64,000 bases of DNA from UBA1926 sp002337215 (lineage in GTDB: Bacteria; Planctomycetota; Phycisphaerae; Phycisphaerales; UBA1924). Each line of letters opens with the position of its first letter. Within the stretch, counting starts at the first letter, position 1. Of the stretch, positions 8,924 to 17,444 are shown one piece after another. The position numbers were made by a program, and so were the translations under genes. The stretch lies in contig CAXBAF010000009.1 in NCBI GenBank assembly GCA_963973795.1, positions 1 through 64,000 on the forward strand, written 5' to 3'. A model generated the notes under the pieces. That model was not told the DNA's origin. It saw nothing but the letters and a program-made list of their open reading frames with translations, and searched no databases.

Positions 8924-9529
8924 ATGTGTTATGACCGGAGCGTGAGAGAAACCAATCCAATTCCATCCATCGCCGCTGGGGCAAAGAATCTCGCCGCGAC
9001 TGTCGGCGGTATCAACGCCACGCCAGCGGTCAACGATTCAGCCAGGGATCGCCGCGCAACGGGGGTCCAATCGGCCCGCGACTGCGGAGACTGCCGCGTG
9101 TGCTGCACGCTGTTCGAGATCCCCGAGGTCAAGAAGAGCCTCAACGAGCCGTGCCGCCACCAGGGTGCCAGCGACGGATCGGGCTGCAAGATCTACGCCC
9201 ACCGCCCGGAGGTCTGCCGCAAGTTTGACTGCGCCTGGAAGCTGGGGCTCGCCGGCGACTTCGACCGACCCGACCGGCTCGGCGTCATGTTCTATACCGT
9301 CGATCTCGAGGACGGCCTGCCCGGCCTCGCGATCGTCGAATCGACCCCCGGTGCTTTCGAACGCCCACGAGTCCGAGACATGATCGCCCTCTACCAGTCA
9401 CGCAAGCCGGGCCGGATCATTCTCCGCAGAGCCGAAGACCGTCGCTTCAAGCAGGCATCCGTCCTCATCGAGGGCAAGCCGCTCGCCCAGGCCGTCACCG
9501 TCCGCGTCACAACTGCCCAGACCGTCTGA
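8924..9529 (+). CDS. YkgJ-like cysteine-cluster protein
   Basis: The protein carries the Cys pattern of the YkgJ (CxxCxxCC) family: CGDCRVCC around residue 54, then a Cys in EPCRHQG, then GCKIYAHRPEVCRKFDCAW. This set probably binds zinc or an iron-sulfur cluster. Length is 201 residues from the ATG at 8924; a GTG at 8942 is possible, and the roughly 40 residues before the first Cys are poorly conserved-looking. Function is unknown for the family. It starts divergently from the ABC permease and is followed about 50 bases later by the Dus gene. Confidence 0.8.
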   Translation: MCYDRSVRETNPIPSIAAGAKNLAATVGGINATPAVNDSARDRRATGVQSARDCGDCRVCCTLFEIPEVKKSLNEPCRHQGASDGSGCKIYAHRPEVCRKFDCAWKLGLAGDFDRPDRLGVMFYTVDLEDGLPGLAIVESTPGAFERPRVRDMIALYQSRKPGRIILRRAEDRRFKQASVLIEGKPLAQAVTVRVTTAQTV

Positions 9530-9580
9530 GTTTCCGCGCAATTCGCAGGACGCGAGGCCGAACGGAACTTACCCTTCCGC

Positions 9581-10666
9581 GTGCTCGGTGTCCCCCTCCA
9601 GATCGGTCCCGTTCGCCTCGAATCGAACCTCATGCTCGCGCCCATCGCGGGGTGGTCCGATCTCGCCTGGCGCATCACCTGCCGCGAACTCGGCGGCGTG
9701 GGTCTCGCGTGCACCGACCTGCTCAGCCCCCACGGCCTGCTCGCGGGGGGCGAGAAGTCCCTCGACCTCGCCCGCACCAACGACCTCGACCAGCCGGTCG
9801 GCATGCAGCTCTACGGGGCCGACCCCCATCTGCTCTCCGAGGCGGCGAAATGGTGCGCAGGCCACGGCGCCACCGTCGTCGATATCAACATGGGCTGCCC
9901 GGTGGACAAGGTCACCAAGAAGGACGGGGGGTCGATGCTCATGTGCGACATCCCCCGCACCGTCCGCACCGCCGAGGCGATCCGCAACGCCCTGCCCGAC
10001 CACATCCCTCTGACCGCCAAGATGAGGCTGGGATGGGACGAGCAAGCCTACGACAACCGCTGCGCCGAGACACTCGCCGTCCAGCTCTGCCGGGTTGGCG
10101 TGTGCGCCATCACGGTGCACGGCAGGACCACCGAGATGCTCTTCAAGGGCCAGTGCCGGAGAGACGGCATCAGGCGCGTCGTCGAAGCGGTGGGGGAGGC
10201 CACCGGGACGTACACCGGCGACGACCCCGCGTCCGGCAAGGGCGGCGTCCCCGTCATCGGCAACGGCGATATCACCGAGCCGCACCACGCGACCGAGATG
10301 ATCCAAGAAACGGGCTGCGCGGGCGTCATGATCGGGCGGGGCGCGTTCGCCATGCCCTGGATCTTCCGCCTCGCCTGGGCGCATCAGCGGGGTGAGCCCC
10401 CGGTCGAGCCGAGCGAGGACGAGAAGCTCGACACCTTCCTCGCCTACTTTGCCCGCATGCGCGAGTTCCGCGAGGACCGCTATGCGATGCACCGCGTCAA
10501 GCACAAGATCAGCCGGATGGCCAAGCACATCAACGGATCGCACTGCAAGCCGTTGAAGGAAGCCGTCCGCACGGCCGAATCACCCGAGGCGATCATCGCC
10601 GCCGTCGAATCGTGGCGAGCGCAGATGCACGGATCCGCCGAGCCCGGCTCACGCCTTCTTGCGTGA
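9581..10666 (+). CDS. tRNA-dihydrouridine synthase (Dus family)
   Basis: This flavoenzyme reduces specific uridines in tRNA to dihydrouridine with NADPH. Visible are LMLAPIAGWSDLAWR near the N-terminus, the catalytic Cys106 in DINMGCPVDKVTKK, the substrate-contact Lys/Arg in LTAKMRLGWDE, ITVHGRT, and the FMN-binding VIGNGDI and GVMIGRGAF. The length of 361 residues is slightly above the DusB norm because of an insert around TGTYTGDDPASGKGG. The start is GTG at 9581, with no strong ribosome-binding site. The last 18 bases overlap a convergent small membrane-protein gene. Confidence 0.95.
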   Translation: MLGVPLQIGPVRLESNLMLAPIAGWSDLAWRITCRELGGVGLACTDLLSPHGLLAGGEKSLDLARTNDLDQPVGMQLYGADPHLLSEAAKWCAGHGATVVDINMGCPVDKVTKKDGGSMLMCDIPRTVRTAEAIRNALPDHIPLTAKMRLGWDEQAYDNRCAETLAVQLCRVGVCAITVHGRTTEMLFKGQCRRDGIRRVVEAVGEATGTYTGDDPASGKGGVPVIGNGDITEPHHATEMIQETGCAGVMIGRGAFAMPWIFRLAWAHQRGEPPVEPSEDEKLDTFLAYFARMREFREDRYAMHRVKHKISRMAKHINGSHCKPLKEAVRTAESPEAIIAAVESWRAQMHGSAEPGSRLLA

Positions 10667-10783
10667 CTTGCTCTGGTGGCCGTGCGCGTGCCGCTTGCCC
10701 AGCGACGAAACAACGGCCGCGACCGCCCCGGCGAGAATCAGTACGAAAATTCCGAGCAAGATGAAGGCGACAATCGGGCTCAC
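10649..10783 (-). CDS. small membrane protein, 44 residues
   Basis: From the GTG at 10783 the product is 44 residues: an N-terminal hydrophobic helix (IVAFILLGIFVLILAGAVAA) and a His/Lys/Arg-rich tail ending KSRKKA, so probably N-out with a basic cytoplasmic end. The start is supported by a strong GGAAGGGGG six bases upstream. An ATG at 10834 would add an unlikely Arg-rich leader. It overlaps the Dus gene by 18 bases tail to tail. I do not recognise a family; function unknown. Confidence 0.55.
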   Translation of the reverse strand: MSPIVAFILLGIFVLILAGAVAAVVSSLGKRHAHGHQSKSRKKA

Positions 10784-10852
10784 AGGCGACCCCCTTCCGC
10801 GGGCCAGTCTACCCGAAATCGCGGCGATTCCCAAGTCTCGGATCCTCGCCTT

Positions 10853-11521
10853 TTACCAGTCCAGCCGCTCCCCGTCATAACGGTAGAACAGACCCGACTG
10901 CGCCCGGGTCGCGTTCGACACAACACCGAACACACCCGCCGCCGATTCCTCTGTGCTCAGTGTCGCGTCGCTCCCGCCCATGTCGGTCCGCACCCAACCG
11001 GGGTCCACCGCCAGGAATGTCACGTCCTCGATCTCCGCCGACATCGCCCGCATCAGCATGTTCACCGCGGCCTTCGACGCTCGGTAGGCGTACGACCCGC
11101 CCGACTTTGTCCCGGCGATCGAGCCCATCGACGATGAGATCGTCGCGACCGTCTTCCGCTCGCTCGCACGCACGTTCTCGAGCAACGCCCGCGTCACCGC
11201 GATCGGACCTCGGACGTTCACCCGCATGGTCGCCTCGAAGTCGTCGAGGTCGGTCGCATCGAGCCCCGACCGATCCGGGAAGATCGCGGCGTTGTTGATC
11301 AGGTTGTCGATGGGCGTGCCATCGATCTCGGTACGCAACGCCTCAACCGACACCGGGTCGGCCGTGTCGAGTTGGCAGACCCGAACCCCGAGGTCCCGGA
11401 GCTCGATCGCCTCTCCCGGCTTCCGAGCGGTGCCGATCACGGCGTGCCCCACCCCGACGGCCTGCTTCGCGATCGCGAGCCCGATGCCGCGGTTCGCGCC
11501 TGTAATCAGAGTCGTTGTCAT
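10853..11521 (-). CDS. SDR family oxidoreductase
   Basis: This is an NAD(P)-dependent short-chain dehydrogenase. The Rossmann motif TGANRGIG comes at residues 7-14, NNAA in the middle, then the Ser of ISSSMGSI and the YxxxK of SYAYRASKAAVN that complete the catalytic set; DPGWVRTDMGG follows. From the ATG at 11521 it is 222 residues, and GAAGGTGA lies just upstream. The longer reading frame to 11629 would run into the esterase gene and is unlikely. The DPGWVRTDMGG segment resembles the C-factor/sniffer-like SDR group. The substrate is unknown. Confidence 0.9.
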   Translation of the reverse strand: MTTTLITGANRGIGLAIAKQAVGVGHAVIGTARKPGEAIELRDLGVRVCQLDTADPVSVEALRTEIDGTPIDNLINNAAIFPDRSGLDATDLDDFEATMRVNVRGPIAVTRALLENVRASERKTVATISSSMGSIAGTKSGGSYAYRASKAAVNMLMRAMSAEIEDVTFLAVDPGWVRTDMGGSDATLSTEESAAGVFGVVSNATRAQSGLFYRYDGERLDW

Positions 11522-11579
11522 GCAATCACCTTCGACGCTTGCAGCCCACGGATTCGTCCGCGGCTCGCGCCGGCATCCC

Positions 11580-12857
11580 TCACGGACAGCCGCCGTTAAA
11601 CGCGGTGACGAACACCACGATGTCATCAAGATCGAAGATCCCGTCGCGGTCGAAATCCACCGCGGGATCCTGCGCGAGGAACCCGCTCACGAACAGGCTG
11701 ATGTCCGCGAGATCGAGCAGGCTGTTGTTGTCCAGGTCCGCGGCGTTGCACGCGGGCGGGTCGATCAGGAACCGCAGAATGTCCGGCAGGCGCTGGGCCC
11801 AGAACGTCTCGCTGTGCGTGTGCCCCGAGGCGACGACCGAGCGGAAGTCCGCGCCCTCCACAAAGCCCTGGCTCAGCGCCACGCTCCGCATCTGGTTGAA
11901 CGGCGTGAGGCTCCCCTCCGCGGTCCCGAAGTCCTGGTAGAACCGTTCGAGCGACGCCGGCCGACCCGCCTGCTGCGCAAACCCGACCATCGCCGCGCCG
12001 TTAAACCAGTACGAGGGCGACACCGCCACGACGCGTGACCAATCGTCGAACGCGTACCCCGCATAGGCCGAGATCAGCCCGCCCAGCGACGAGCCCGCCA
12101 TGTACGCCGCGCCGGGCTGCACCCGGTACCGCTGCGCGATCTCCGGCATGAGCACATCGCGGACCGCGGTCAGGTAGGCGTCGCCCTGCCCGCCGCACCC
12201 GATCCCGTCGTCCCGCCACGGCGTGTACTCGCCGCACCGGTTGGGTCCGTTGTCGATCCCGACGACGATAATCGACTCGATCTCCCCCGCTGAGATCAAC
12301 GCCTCGCACGCCTCATCGACGCGCCACTCGCCCGCGAAACTCGTCTGCGTATCGAACAGGTTCTGCCCGTCGTGCATATAGAGCACCGGGTATGCCGCGT
12401 CCGAATCCGCGTACCCCGGCGGGCGGTAGACCCACACCCGCCGGCCACTGAGGAACGAAGCGTGCGTGAAGGTGGTCACGTCGCCGGTGATCGTCGATCC
12501 GTTCCCGCCATCCGCCCACCGAGCGACGGTGAGGTCGAGTGTCTCGTTGCCGTCGGGCGTGTGCGTCCGGTTCTGGATCTCCTCCCCGTTCGGCCCCTTT
12601 TCCACTGTCCCCCACGACCCGCGCGTGAACTTGAACTCGATCGGGACGCCATCAGGCAGATCCAGCGTGATCGCGTACCGCCCGTCGGGCTGGGCATCGA
12701 GCCGGTGCGCGGCCGACCCGGGGTTCCAGCCCTGGAAGCTCCCCGCGACATGCACGGGCGGCGCGGTGCCGGGGGGAACGTCAACCAGGAGGGTGAGGTC
12801 GGCGGCGAGGGTGGGAGAGGCCAAGAGCAGGAGCAGAAAATCGATCGGTCGTGCCAT
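11580..12857 (-). CDS. secreted esterase with starch-binding-like N-domain and GC-type dockerin tail
   Basis: The 425-residue protein starts with a signal peptide (IDFLLLLLASPTLAA). Next is a CBM20/48-like beta domain (VHVAGSFQGWNPGS, IEFKFTRGSWGTVEK). Then comes an esterase-D/enterochelin-esterase-type alpha/beta hydrolase with YPVLYMHDGQNLFD, the nucleophile elbow AGSSLGGL and ASGHTHSETFW for the His. The last 60 residues, from CNAADLDNNSLLDLADISL to FNGGCP, form two EF-hand-like dockerin repeats bounded by Cys. In this lineage that tail is thought to anchor or sort secreted proteins. The likely role is extracellular ester cleavage on a polysaccharide; the substrate is inferred only. Confidence 0.85.
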   Translation of the reverse strand: MARPIDFLLLLLASPTLAADLTLLVDVPPGTAPPVHVAGSFQGWNPGSAAHRLDAQPDGRYAITLDLPDGVPIEFKFTRGSWGTVEKGPNGEEIQNRTHTPDGNETLDLTVARWADGGNGSTITGDVTTFTHASFLSGRRVWVYRPPGYADSDAAYPVLYMHDGQNLFDTQTSFAGEWRVDEACEALISAGEIESIIVVGIDNGPNRCGEYTPWRDDGIGCGGQGDAYLTAVRDVLMPEIAQRYRVQPGAAYMAGSSLGGLISAYAGYAFDDWSRVVAVSPSYWFNGAAMVGFAQQAGRPASLERFYQDFGTAEGSLTPFNQMRSVALSQGFVEGADFRSVVASGHTHSETFWAQRLPDILRFLIDPPACNAADLDNNSLLDLADISLFVSGFLAQDPAVDFDRDGIFDLDDIVVFVTAFNGGCP

Positions 12858-12903
12858 GAATGCATGGTACAGGAGAGGTCAAGAGGGGGGCTCTGTGTGC
12901 AAC

Positions 12904-12928
12904 GGACCTTTGCGTAGGTCAGTGGCAC
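12904..12928. repeat. decayed REP palindrome, family A
   Basis: GACCT (12905-12909) and AGGTC (12916-12920) form a short stem, followed by AGTGGCAC. The 13-base AGGTCAGTGGCAC is identical to the right arm and flank of the REP elements at 35608-35636, next to the transposase gene; the left arm has lost its outer bases. Confidence 0.65.
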
Positions 12929-12950
12929 ACGGTGTGACTCACGCATCAAG

Positions 12951-12974
12951 CGAGCCCCCCGCGCGAGCGGGGGG
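12951..12974. repeat. palindromic repeat, family B copy 1
   Basis: CCCCCCGC (12955-12962), loop GCGA, GCGGGGGG (12967-12974), preceded by CGAG. It is the inverted-orientation partner of the copy at 13007-13030; the two form a BIME-like pair between the esterase gene and the zinc-ribbon protein gene. Confidence 0.7.
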
Positions 12975-13006
12975 GATGATCCCGAACGACGCACGTAGTT
13001 CCTGTC

Positions 13007-13030
13007 CCCCTCGCTTGCGCGAGGGGCTCG
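13007..13030. repeat. palindromic repeat, family B copy 2
   Basis: CCCCTCGC (13007-13014), loop TTGC, GCGAGGGG (13019-13026), followed by CTCG. The loop and flank are identical to the copy inside purL at 56164-56187, and the stem differs from it by compensated changes. Confidence 0.75.
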
Positions 13031-13086
13031 ATGTTTGTGATCCCCGTCGTCGGGCATTGACCAGAGGGCCGCCTTGTCTTCCCGTA

Positions 13087-13569
13087 CTACCGGATCCACA
13101 TCGCGTTGCACTGAGTGCAACAGAGTTCGGTCCCGTTGCTGTCCGTTTCATGCTCCGTAGTCGTGCCGTCGCACGCGGCGCACCGGTCGTTTCTGATCCG
13201 CTCGCTCATCAGGGTCGGCTTGACGCTCACCCGAAACACCGCGAATCCAGCGGCGATCGCAACCGACGCGCCGGCGATCGACAGGATGATCTGCAGGGGG
13301 AGCAAACTGCCGGTGAACGGAAAGGCGTTCCGGTGGATCGACGGCGAGAATCCGAGATAGCCGGTCAGGAAGGTTCCCGCCACGATGATGAACAGCAGCA
13401 CAAGGACATTGAGCACAGCGGTCGTGTAGATGAATCGACTGATTGTCTTGGGTGGATAGCCGTTTCGTAGGAGCATCGTCTCGAGGGCCCGATTGATCGA
13501 TTGCATCGATTCGGGTCCCGAGAGAAAAAGATAGCGCCACGCCATGAACCTGACGGTTGCCCGGTTCAT
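13087..13569 (-). CDS. two-helix membrane protein with C-terminal zinc ribbon
   Basis: I do not recognise a family. The 160-residue product has two clear membrane helices (TTAVLNVLVLLFIIVAGTFL and LPLQIILSIAGASVAIAAGF). They are separated by a loop and followed by a cytoplasmic-looking CAAC ... CCTQC pair that suits a zinc ribbon. The N-terminus before the helices resembles a soluble helical region. Start is uncertain: ATG at 13569, 13545 (MAWRYLFL) or 13506 (MQSINRAL) are all possible. It lies downstream of the thiolase gene on the same strand. Confidence 0.6.
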   Translation of the reverse strand: MNRATVRFMAWRYLFLSGPESMQSINRALETMLLRNGYPPKTISRFIYTTAVLNVLVLLFIIVAGTFLTGYLGFSPSIHRNAFPFTGSLLPLQIILSIAGASVAIAAGFAVFRVSVKPTLMSERIRNDRCAACDGTTTEHETDSNGTELCCTQCNAMWIR

Positions 13570-13664
13570 GCGGCGCGTGGATCCGCTCCGAAATCGTCTG
13601 TGGAAGCGGACTCGCTGTCAGGCTGCGTCCTGGACGCGGAACGGGTGGAGGAGCATCCGTAGCC

Positions 13665-14861
13665 TCACACCGCCTCCACCACCATCGCCACGCTGTTCCC
13701 ACCGCCCAGGCAGAGCGCCGCGCACCCCGTCTTCGCGCCCGTCCGCTTCATCTGGTGCACCAGCGTTGTCAGCACCCGCGCTCCGCTTGCGCCGATCGGA
13801 TGGCCCAGCGCCAGCCCGCCGCCGCAGGGGTTCATCTTGTCCTCGGTGATGCCCAGCGCCTTCGCGTTGCAGAGCACCTGGGCGGCGAACGCCTCGTTGA
13901 GCTCGAACATGTCGATGTCCTCGACGCTCTTGCCGGCCTTCTCGAGGGCCTTGCGGATGCCCGTGATCGGTGCCTCGAAGATGTCCTTGGGCTCCACGCC
14001 GCTCGTCGCCTGGCTCAGGATGCGGACCATGGGCGTCGCCCCGAGTTCCTTCGCCTTTGCCTCGCTCATCACAAGCAGCGCCGCGGCGCCGTCCGAGATC
14101 TGGCTCGCGTTGCCCGCCGTCACCGTGCCGTCCTTCGTGAACGCGGGGCGAAGCTTGCCGAGCCCCTCCGCGGTCGAGTCCGCCCGGATGCCCTCGTCCC
14201 GCGACACGCCTCCCTCGGGGCCCTTGACCTTCCGGTTGCCGACCTGCTCGCCCGTGAGCGCGACGACCTCGCTGTCGAACCAGCCCTTGTCCCACGCCTC
14301 GGCCGCCCGCTTGTGGCTCAACGCCCCGAACCGGTCCTGGTCCTCCCGGCTGATCGCGTGCTTCGCGGCGATGTGCTCTGCCGCGTTGCCCATGGGCCAA
14401 CCCTCGAACGCGCAGCTCAGCCCGTCGTGCGCCATCACGTCCTTGAACTCGGTCGGTCCGTACTTCACCCCGCTCCGCACGTGCGCGAAGTGGGGGGAGC
14501 CCGTCATGTTCTCAAAACCGCCCGCGATGATGCAGTCCTCGTCCCCGGCGCGGATCGCGGTCGCGGCCTGCATGACCGCCTGCAGACCCGAGCCGCAGAC
14601 CTTGTTGATTGTCACCGCGTTGAGCGTGCTGGGCAGCCCCGCCCCGAGCCCGGCCTGACGCGCGGGGTTCTGGCCCAGCCCGGCCTGCAGCACGCAGCCC
14701 ATGATGCACTCGTCGATGTGGTCCTTCGCAGCGGGCACCTCTTCGAGCACGGCCTGGATCGCGTACGACCCCAGCGTGGGACTCGGGACGTTCATCAGCC
14801 CCCCGAAGAACTTGCCGATGGGGGTGCGCTTCGCGGCGACGATAACGGGCTGGTTGGACAT
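13665..14861 (-). CDS. acetyl-CoA acetyltransferase (thiolase)
   Basis: This biosynthetic or degradative thiolase condenses or splits acetoacetyl-CoA or 3-ketoacyl-CoA. The 398-residue length is standard. The nucleophile is Cys89 in NKVCGSGLQAV; FELNEAFAAQ, GHPIGASGARV and the second catalytic Cys in CLGGGNSVA are all present. The ATG at 14861 has CGGAG about 7 bases upstream. It stands alone rather than in a fatty-acid or PHB operon, so whether it serves beta-oxidation, ketogenesis or PHB cannot be told. Diverges from the MscS gene across about 220 bases. Confidence 0.95.
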   Translation of the reverse strand: MSNQPVIVAAKRTPIGKFFGGLMNVPSPTLGSYAIQAVLEEVPAAKDHIDECIMGCVLQAGLGQNPARQAGLGAGLPSTLNAVTINKVCGSGLQAVMQAATAIRAGDEDCIIAGGFENMTGSPHFAHVRSGVKYGPTEFKDVMAHDGLSCAFEGWPMGNAAEHIAAKHAISREDQDRFGALSHKRAAEAWDKGWFDSEVVALTGEQVGNRKVKGPEGGVSRDEGIRADSTAEGLGKLRPAFTKDGTVTAGNASQISDGAAALLVMSEAKAKELGATPMVRILSQATSGVEPKDIFEAPITGIRKALEKAGKSVEDIDMFELNEAFAAQVLCNAKALGITEDKMNPCGGGLALGHPIGASGARVLTTLVHQMKRTGAKTGCAALCLGGGNSVAMVVEAV

Positions 14862-15081
14862 GACGAGACTCCGTGATGTGTGCGTTGGGAATGTTGTCAG
14901 AGGCCGAGCCGCGGAGTTGGGAGCGAGAACGCTGGGCGAACCCCTGTCGGCCGCACGCCGATTGGTTTGTGTCGATACAACCGACTATAGACCCCCGCGC
15001 GAAACAGCCGGAAACACGCTCCGCGGAAGTCCACGCGTTCTTGAGGATCGCGGCGGGAGCATCGTTGTAGGATGCAAGCCG

Positions 15082-16536
15082 ATGCCGACACCAGCGACCA
15101 ATGCAGCAGCAGGCCCAGAAACCATCCTCTCCGATATCGATCCCGCAGCGGGCGGAGCATTGTCAGGCGATGGCGGCTCGGCGGTTCAGGCGGCAGGGGA
15201 GGCCGCCGAAACCGCGACGCGCACGCTCGGCGAACGGATCGGTGGTTCACCGTTCATCGCGTGGGTCAACGACGGGATCTCCTCGCTCACCCAAGGCTGG
15301 CCCACCTGGGCCCAGGCGCTCGCGATCACCGCCGTCATCGTCGTGCTGCTGCTCCTCACGCAGAAGCTGCTCTGGTTCGTGCTCCGCCGGTTTGCCGGCA
15401 CGACCGGCCGGCGGGGCCTCGCGAAGCTCGTGGGCCATACCGGAACCCCCGCCGGCATCTTCGCCGCGGGTCTTGGTCTGGCGGTCGCGTTCGTGCTACT
15501 CGATTCCCGCGACATCACGCCGACGCTGCTCGCGGGGCTCTGGTCCAAGGCGATCGCGGTGTGGCTCATCCTCGCGGCGACATGGTTCGTCATCGGCGCG
15601 ATCGCCGGCGTCGACGACCTGATCCTCTCGCGATACCGGATCGACGTCCGCGACAACCTCAAGGCCCGCCGCGTCCACACCCAAGTCGGCGTCATGAGCC
15701 GGACGCTGATGATCATCGTCGGCATCGCGGGCGTCGCGATCGCGCTCATGACCTTCGACAGCGTCGGCAAGATCGGCGCGAGCCTCCTCGCCTCGGCGGG
15801 CATCGCGGGCATCGCGGTCGGCTTCGCGGCAAAGCCCGTCCTCGGCAACATCATCGCCGGCATCCAGATCGCCCTCACTCAGCCCATCCGCATCGACGAC
15901 GCGGTCATCATCCGCGGGGAGTGGGGGTGGATCGAGGAGATCACCACCACCTACGTCGTCGTCAAGATCTGGGACCAGCGCCGCCTCATCGTCCCGTTCA
16001 GCACCATCATCGAAGAGCCCTTCGAGAACTGGACCCGCAACTCCGCCGACATCCTGGGTTCAGTCGTCCTCCATGTCGACTACGCCTGCCCGGTTGATGC
16101 ACTCCGCGACGAACTCGACCGCATCCTCGAAGGCCACCCCAAATGGGACGGCCGGGCGAAGGTCCTCCAGACCATCGACTGCACCGAGCGGACCATGACG
16201 CTCCGCGCCCTCGTCACCGCCGGCGATTCGCCCACCGCGTGGGAGCTCCGCTGCGATGTCCGCGAGCGATTGATCGGCTTTCTCCAACGCGAGTACCCAT
16301 GGGCCCTGCCCCGCGAGCGAGAAGAAAGAGTGGACGCCATCCGCGAACGCCGCAGGCCGGCCGAGTCGGAACGCGTGCGGGATTACGACGATCCGACGCT
16401 CGCCGATGCGCCGCCACCGCCGCCGAAAAACGAAGGCACGCTGGGCGAGCTCGAGCCGGATGACGGCACGCGGGGCGGCGATCCCGACGCCCGTTCGCAT
16501 CACAACCCGTCCCGCGAAGAAGACCGCTCCGCGTGA
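15082..16536 (+). CDS. mechanosensitive ion channel (MscS family)
   Basis: MscS-type channels in the inner membrane release solutes on hypo-osmotic shock. The 484-residue product has an N-terminal hydrophilic leader, three to four membrane helices (first WAQALAITAVIVVLLLLTQK), and then the Gly/Ala-rich pore helix LLASAGIAGIAVGFAAKPVL and the beta domain GNIIAGIQIALTQPIRIDD typical of MscS. It has an extended charged C-terminal tail of about 80 residues. WIEEITTTYVVVKIWDQRR matches the YbiO/YnaI-like subgroup. I use the ATG at 15082; in-frame sequence further upstream is antisense to the thiolase gene. It overlaps the CPBP gene by GTGA, so the two are co-translated. Confidence 0.92.
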   Translation: MPTPATNAAAGPETILSDIDPAAGGALSGDGGSAVQAAGEAAETATRTLGERIGGSPFIAWVNDGISSLTQGWPTWAQALAITAVIVVLLLLTQKLLWFVLRRFAGTTGRRGLAKLVGHTGTPAGIFAAGLGLAVAFVLLDSRDITPTLLAGLWSKAIAVWLILAATWFVIGAIAGVDDLILSRYRIDVRDNLKARRVHTQVGVMSRTLMIIVGIAGVAIALMTFDSVGKIGASLLASAGIAGIAVGFAAKPVLGNIIAGIQIALTQPIRIDDAVIIRGEWGWIEEITTTYVVVKIWDQRRLIVPFSTIIEEPFENWTRNSADILGSVVLHVDYACPVDALRDELDRILEGHPKWDGRAKVLQTIDCTERTMTLRALVTAGDSPTAWELRCDVRERLIGFLQREYPWALPREREERVDAIRERRRPAESERVRDYDDPTLADAPPPPPKNEGTLGELEPDDGTRGGDPDARSHHNPSREEDRSA

Positions 16537-17354
16537 ACGAACCGCCATCCAATCCGGAAAACGGGTGCCCGGATCTCGACATCGGGCCGCGCACCCCGCC
16601 CCGCAGGCCGGTCCTCCGCTGGCTCGAAATGCTCGGGATCTTTTTCGGCGTTCCCGCGTTCATCGCGGTCTTCCTCGATCCCAAGCAACGGCTTCGGCCC
16701 TACTTCGACGCGTCAGGAGCAGACACGTTCTTCAACGGGATCCGCTCGGCCGCCGGGATGATCATCCCCGTCCTCCTCATCTTCACCGTCATCGTCACGA
16801 TCGTCCTCGCACGCGACCGGACCTTCCGCAACAGGCTGCTCTGGAACGCGAAGCCCGCGTTCCGCGACCTCCCCCGCATCCTCGGCCTCTTCGCGGTGCT
16901 CGGCGCGGGGCTGCTCGGCGCTGCGTGGCTTCTCGCCCACTTCACCGACATCATGACCGCGACTCTCCCCGACGGCTCGACACGGTCGGCGTTTCTCTTC
17001 CTGCCCCGCGAACGTCCCTGGCTCATCTTCCTGATCGCGATCGGGTACCCGGTCTTCAGCGCCTATCCGCAGGAGATCATCAGCCGGGCGTTCTTCTTCC
17101 ACCGCTACCGCGCACTGTTTCCCAACACCGCCAGCCTCGTCACCGTCAACGCGTTCGCCTTCATGTGGCTCCACTGCCCCTTCTGGAGCATCGAGGCGTT
17201 CGCCCTCACCCTCCCGGGCGGATTCCTCTTCGCCTACACCTACATCCGCACCAGGAGCACGCTCGCCGCCGGCATCGAGCACGCTCTCTACGGCTGGTGG
17301 GCCTTCTTCACCGGGCTCGGCTGGTTCGTCTTCACCGGGTCGATCGGGACCTGA
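16533..17354 (+). CDS. CPBP family intramembrane metalloprotease
   Basis: This polytopic membrane protein of 273 residues belongs to the CPBP (Rce1-like/Abi) family. Motif 1 is PQEIISRAFFFHRY, motif 2 NAFAFMWLHCPFW and motif 3 IEHALYGWW. The usual EExxxR has Gln in place of the first Glu (QEIISR), while the second Glu, the Arg and both His motifs are kept. Roles in the family range from prenyl-protein processing to bacteriocin self-immunity; the target here is unknown. Start is the GTG at 16533, overlapping the mscS-like stop by 4 bases. Confidence 0.85.
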   Translation: MNEPPSNPENGCPDLDIGPRTPPRRPVLRWLEMLGIFFGVPAFIAVFLDPKQRLRPYFDASGADTFFNGIRSAAGMIIPVLLIFTVIVTIVLARDRTFRNRLLWNAKPAFRDLPRILGLFAVLGAGLLGAAWLLAHFTDIMTATLPDGSTRSAFLFLPRERPWLIFLIAIGYPVFSAYPQEIISRAFFFHRYRALFPNTASLVTVNAFAFMWLHCPFWSIEAFALTLPGGFLFAYTYIRTRSTLAAGIEHALYGWWAFFTGLGWFVFTGSIGT

Positions 17355-17444
17355 GCGCGGCTCCTCCCGGAACGCTGATTCCGCCCGCCGCCGCTCCTAC
17401 CCTGTGTCCCCACAGGATCTTTCTACCCGTTGGAGCGAGCCGAA

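Noticed and set aside
17401..17416. small hairpin CCTGTG-TCCC-CACAGG upstream of prpD
   Set aside because: Six base pairs only and no second copy seen; too weak to call an operator or riboswitch.
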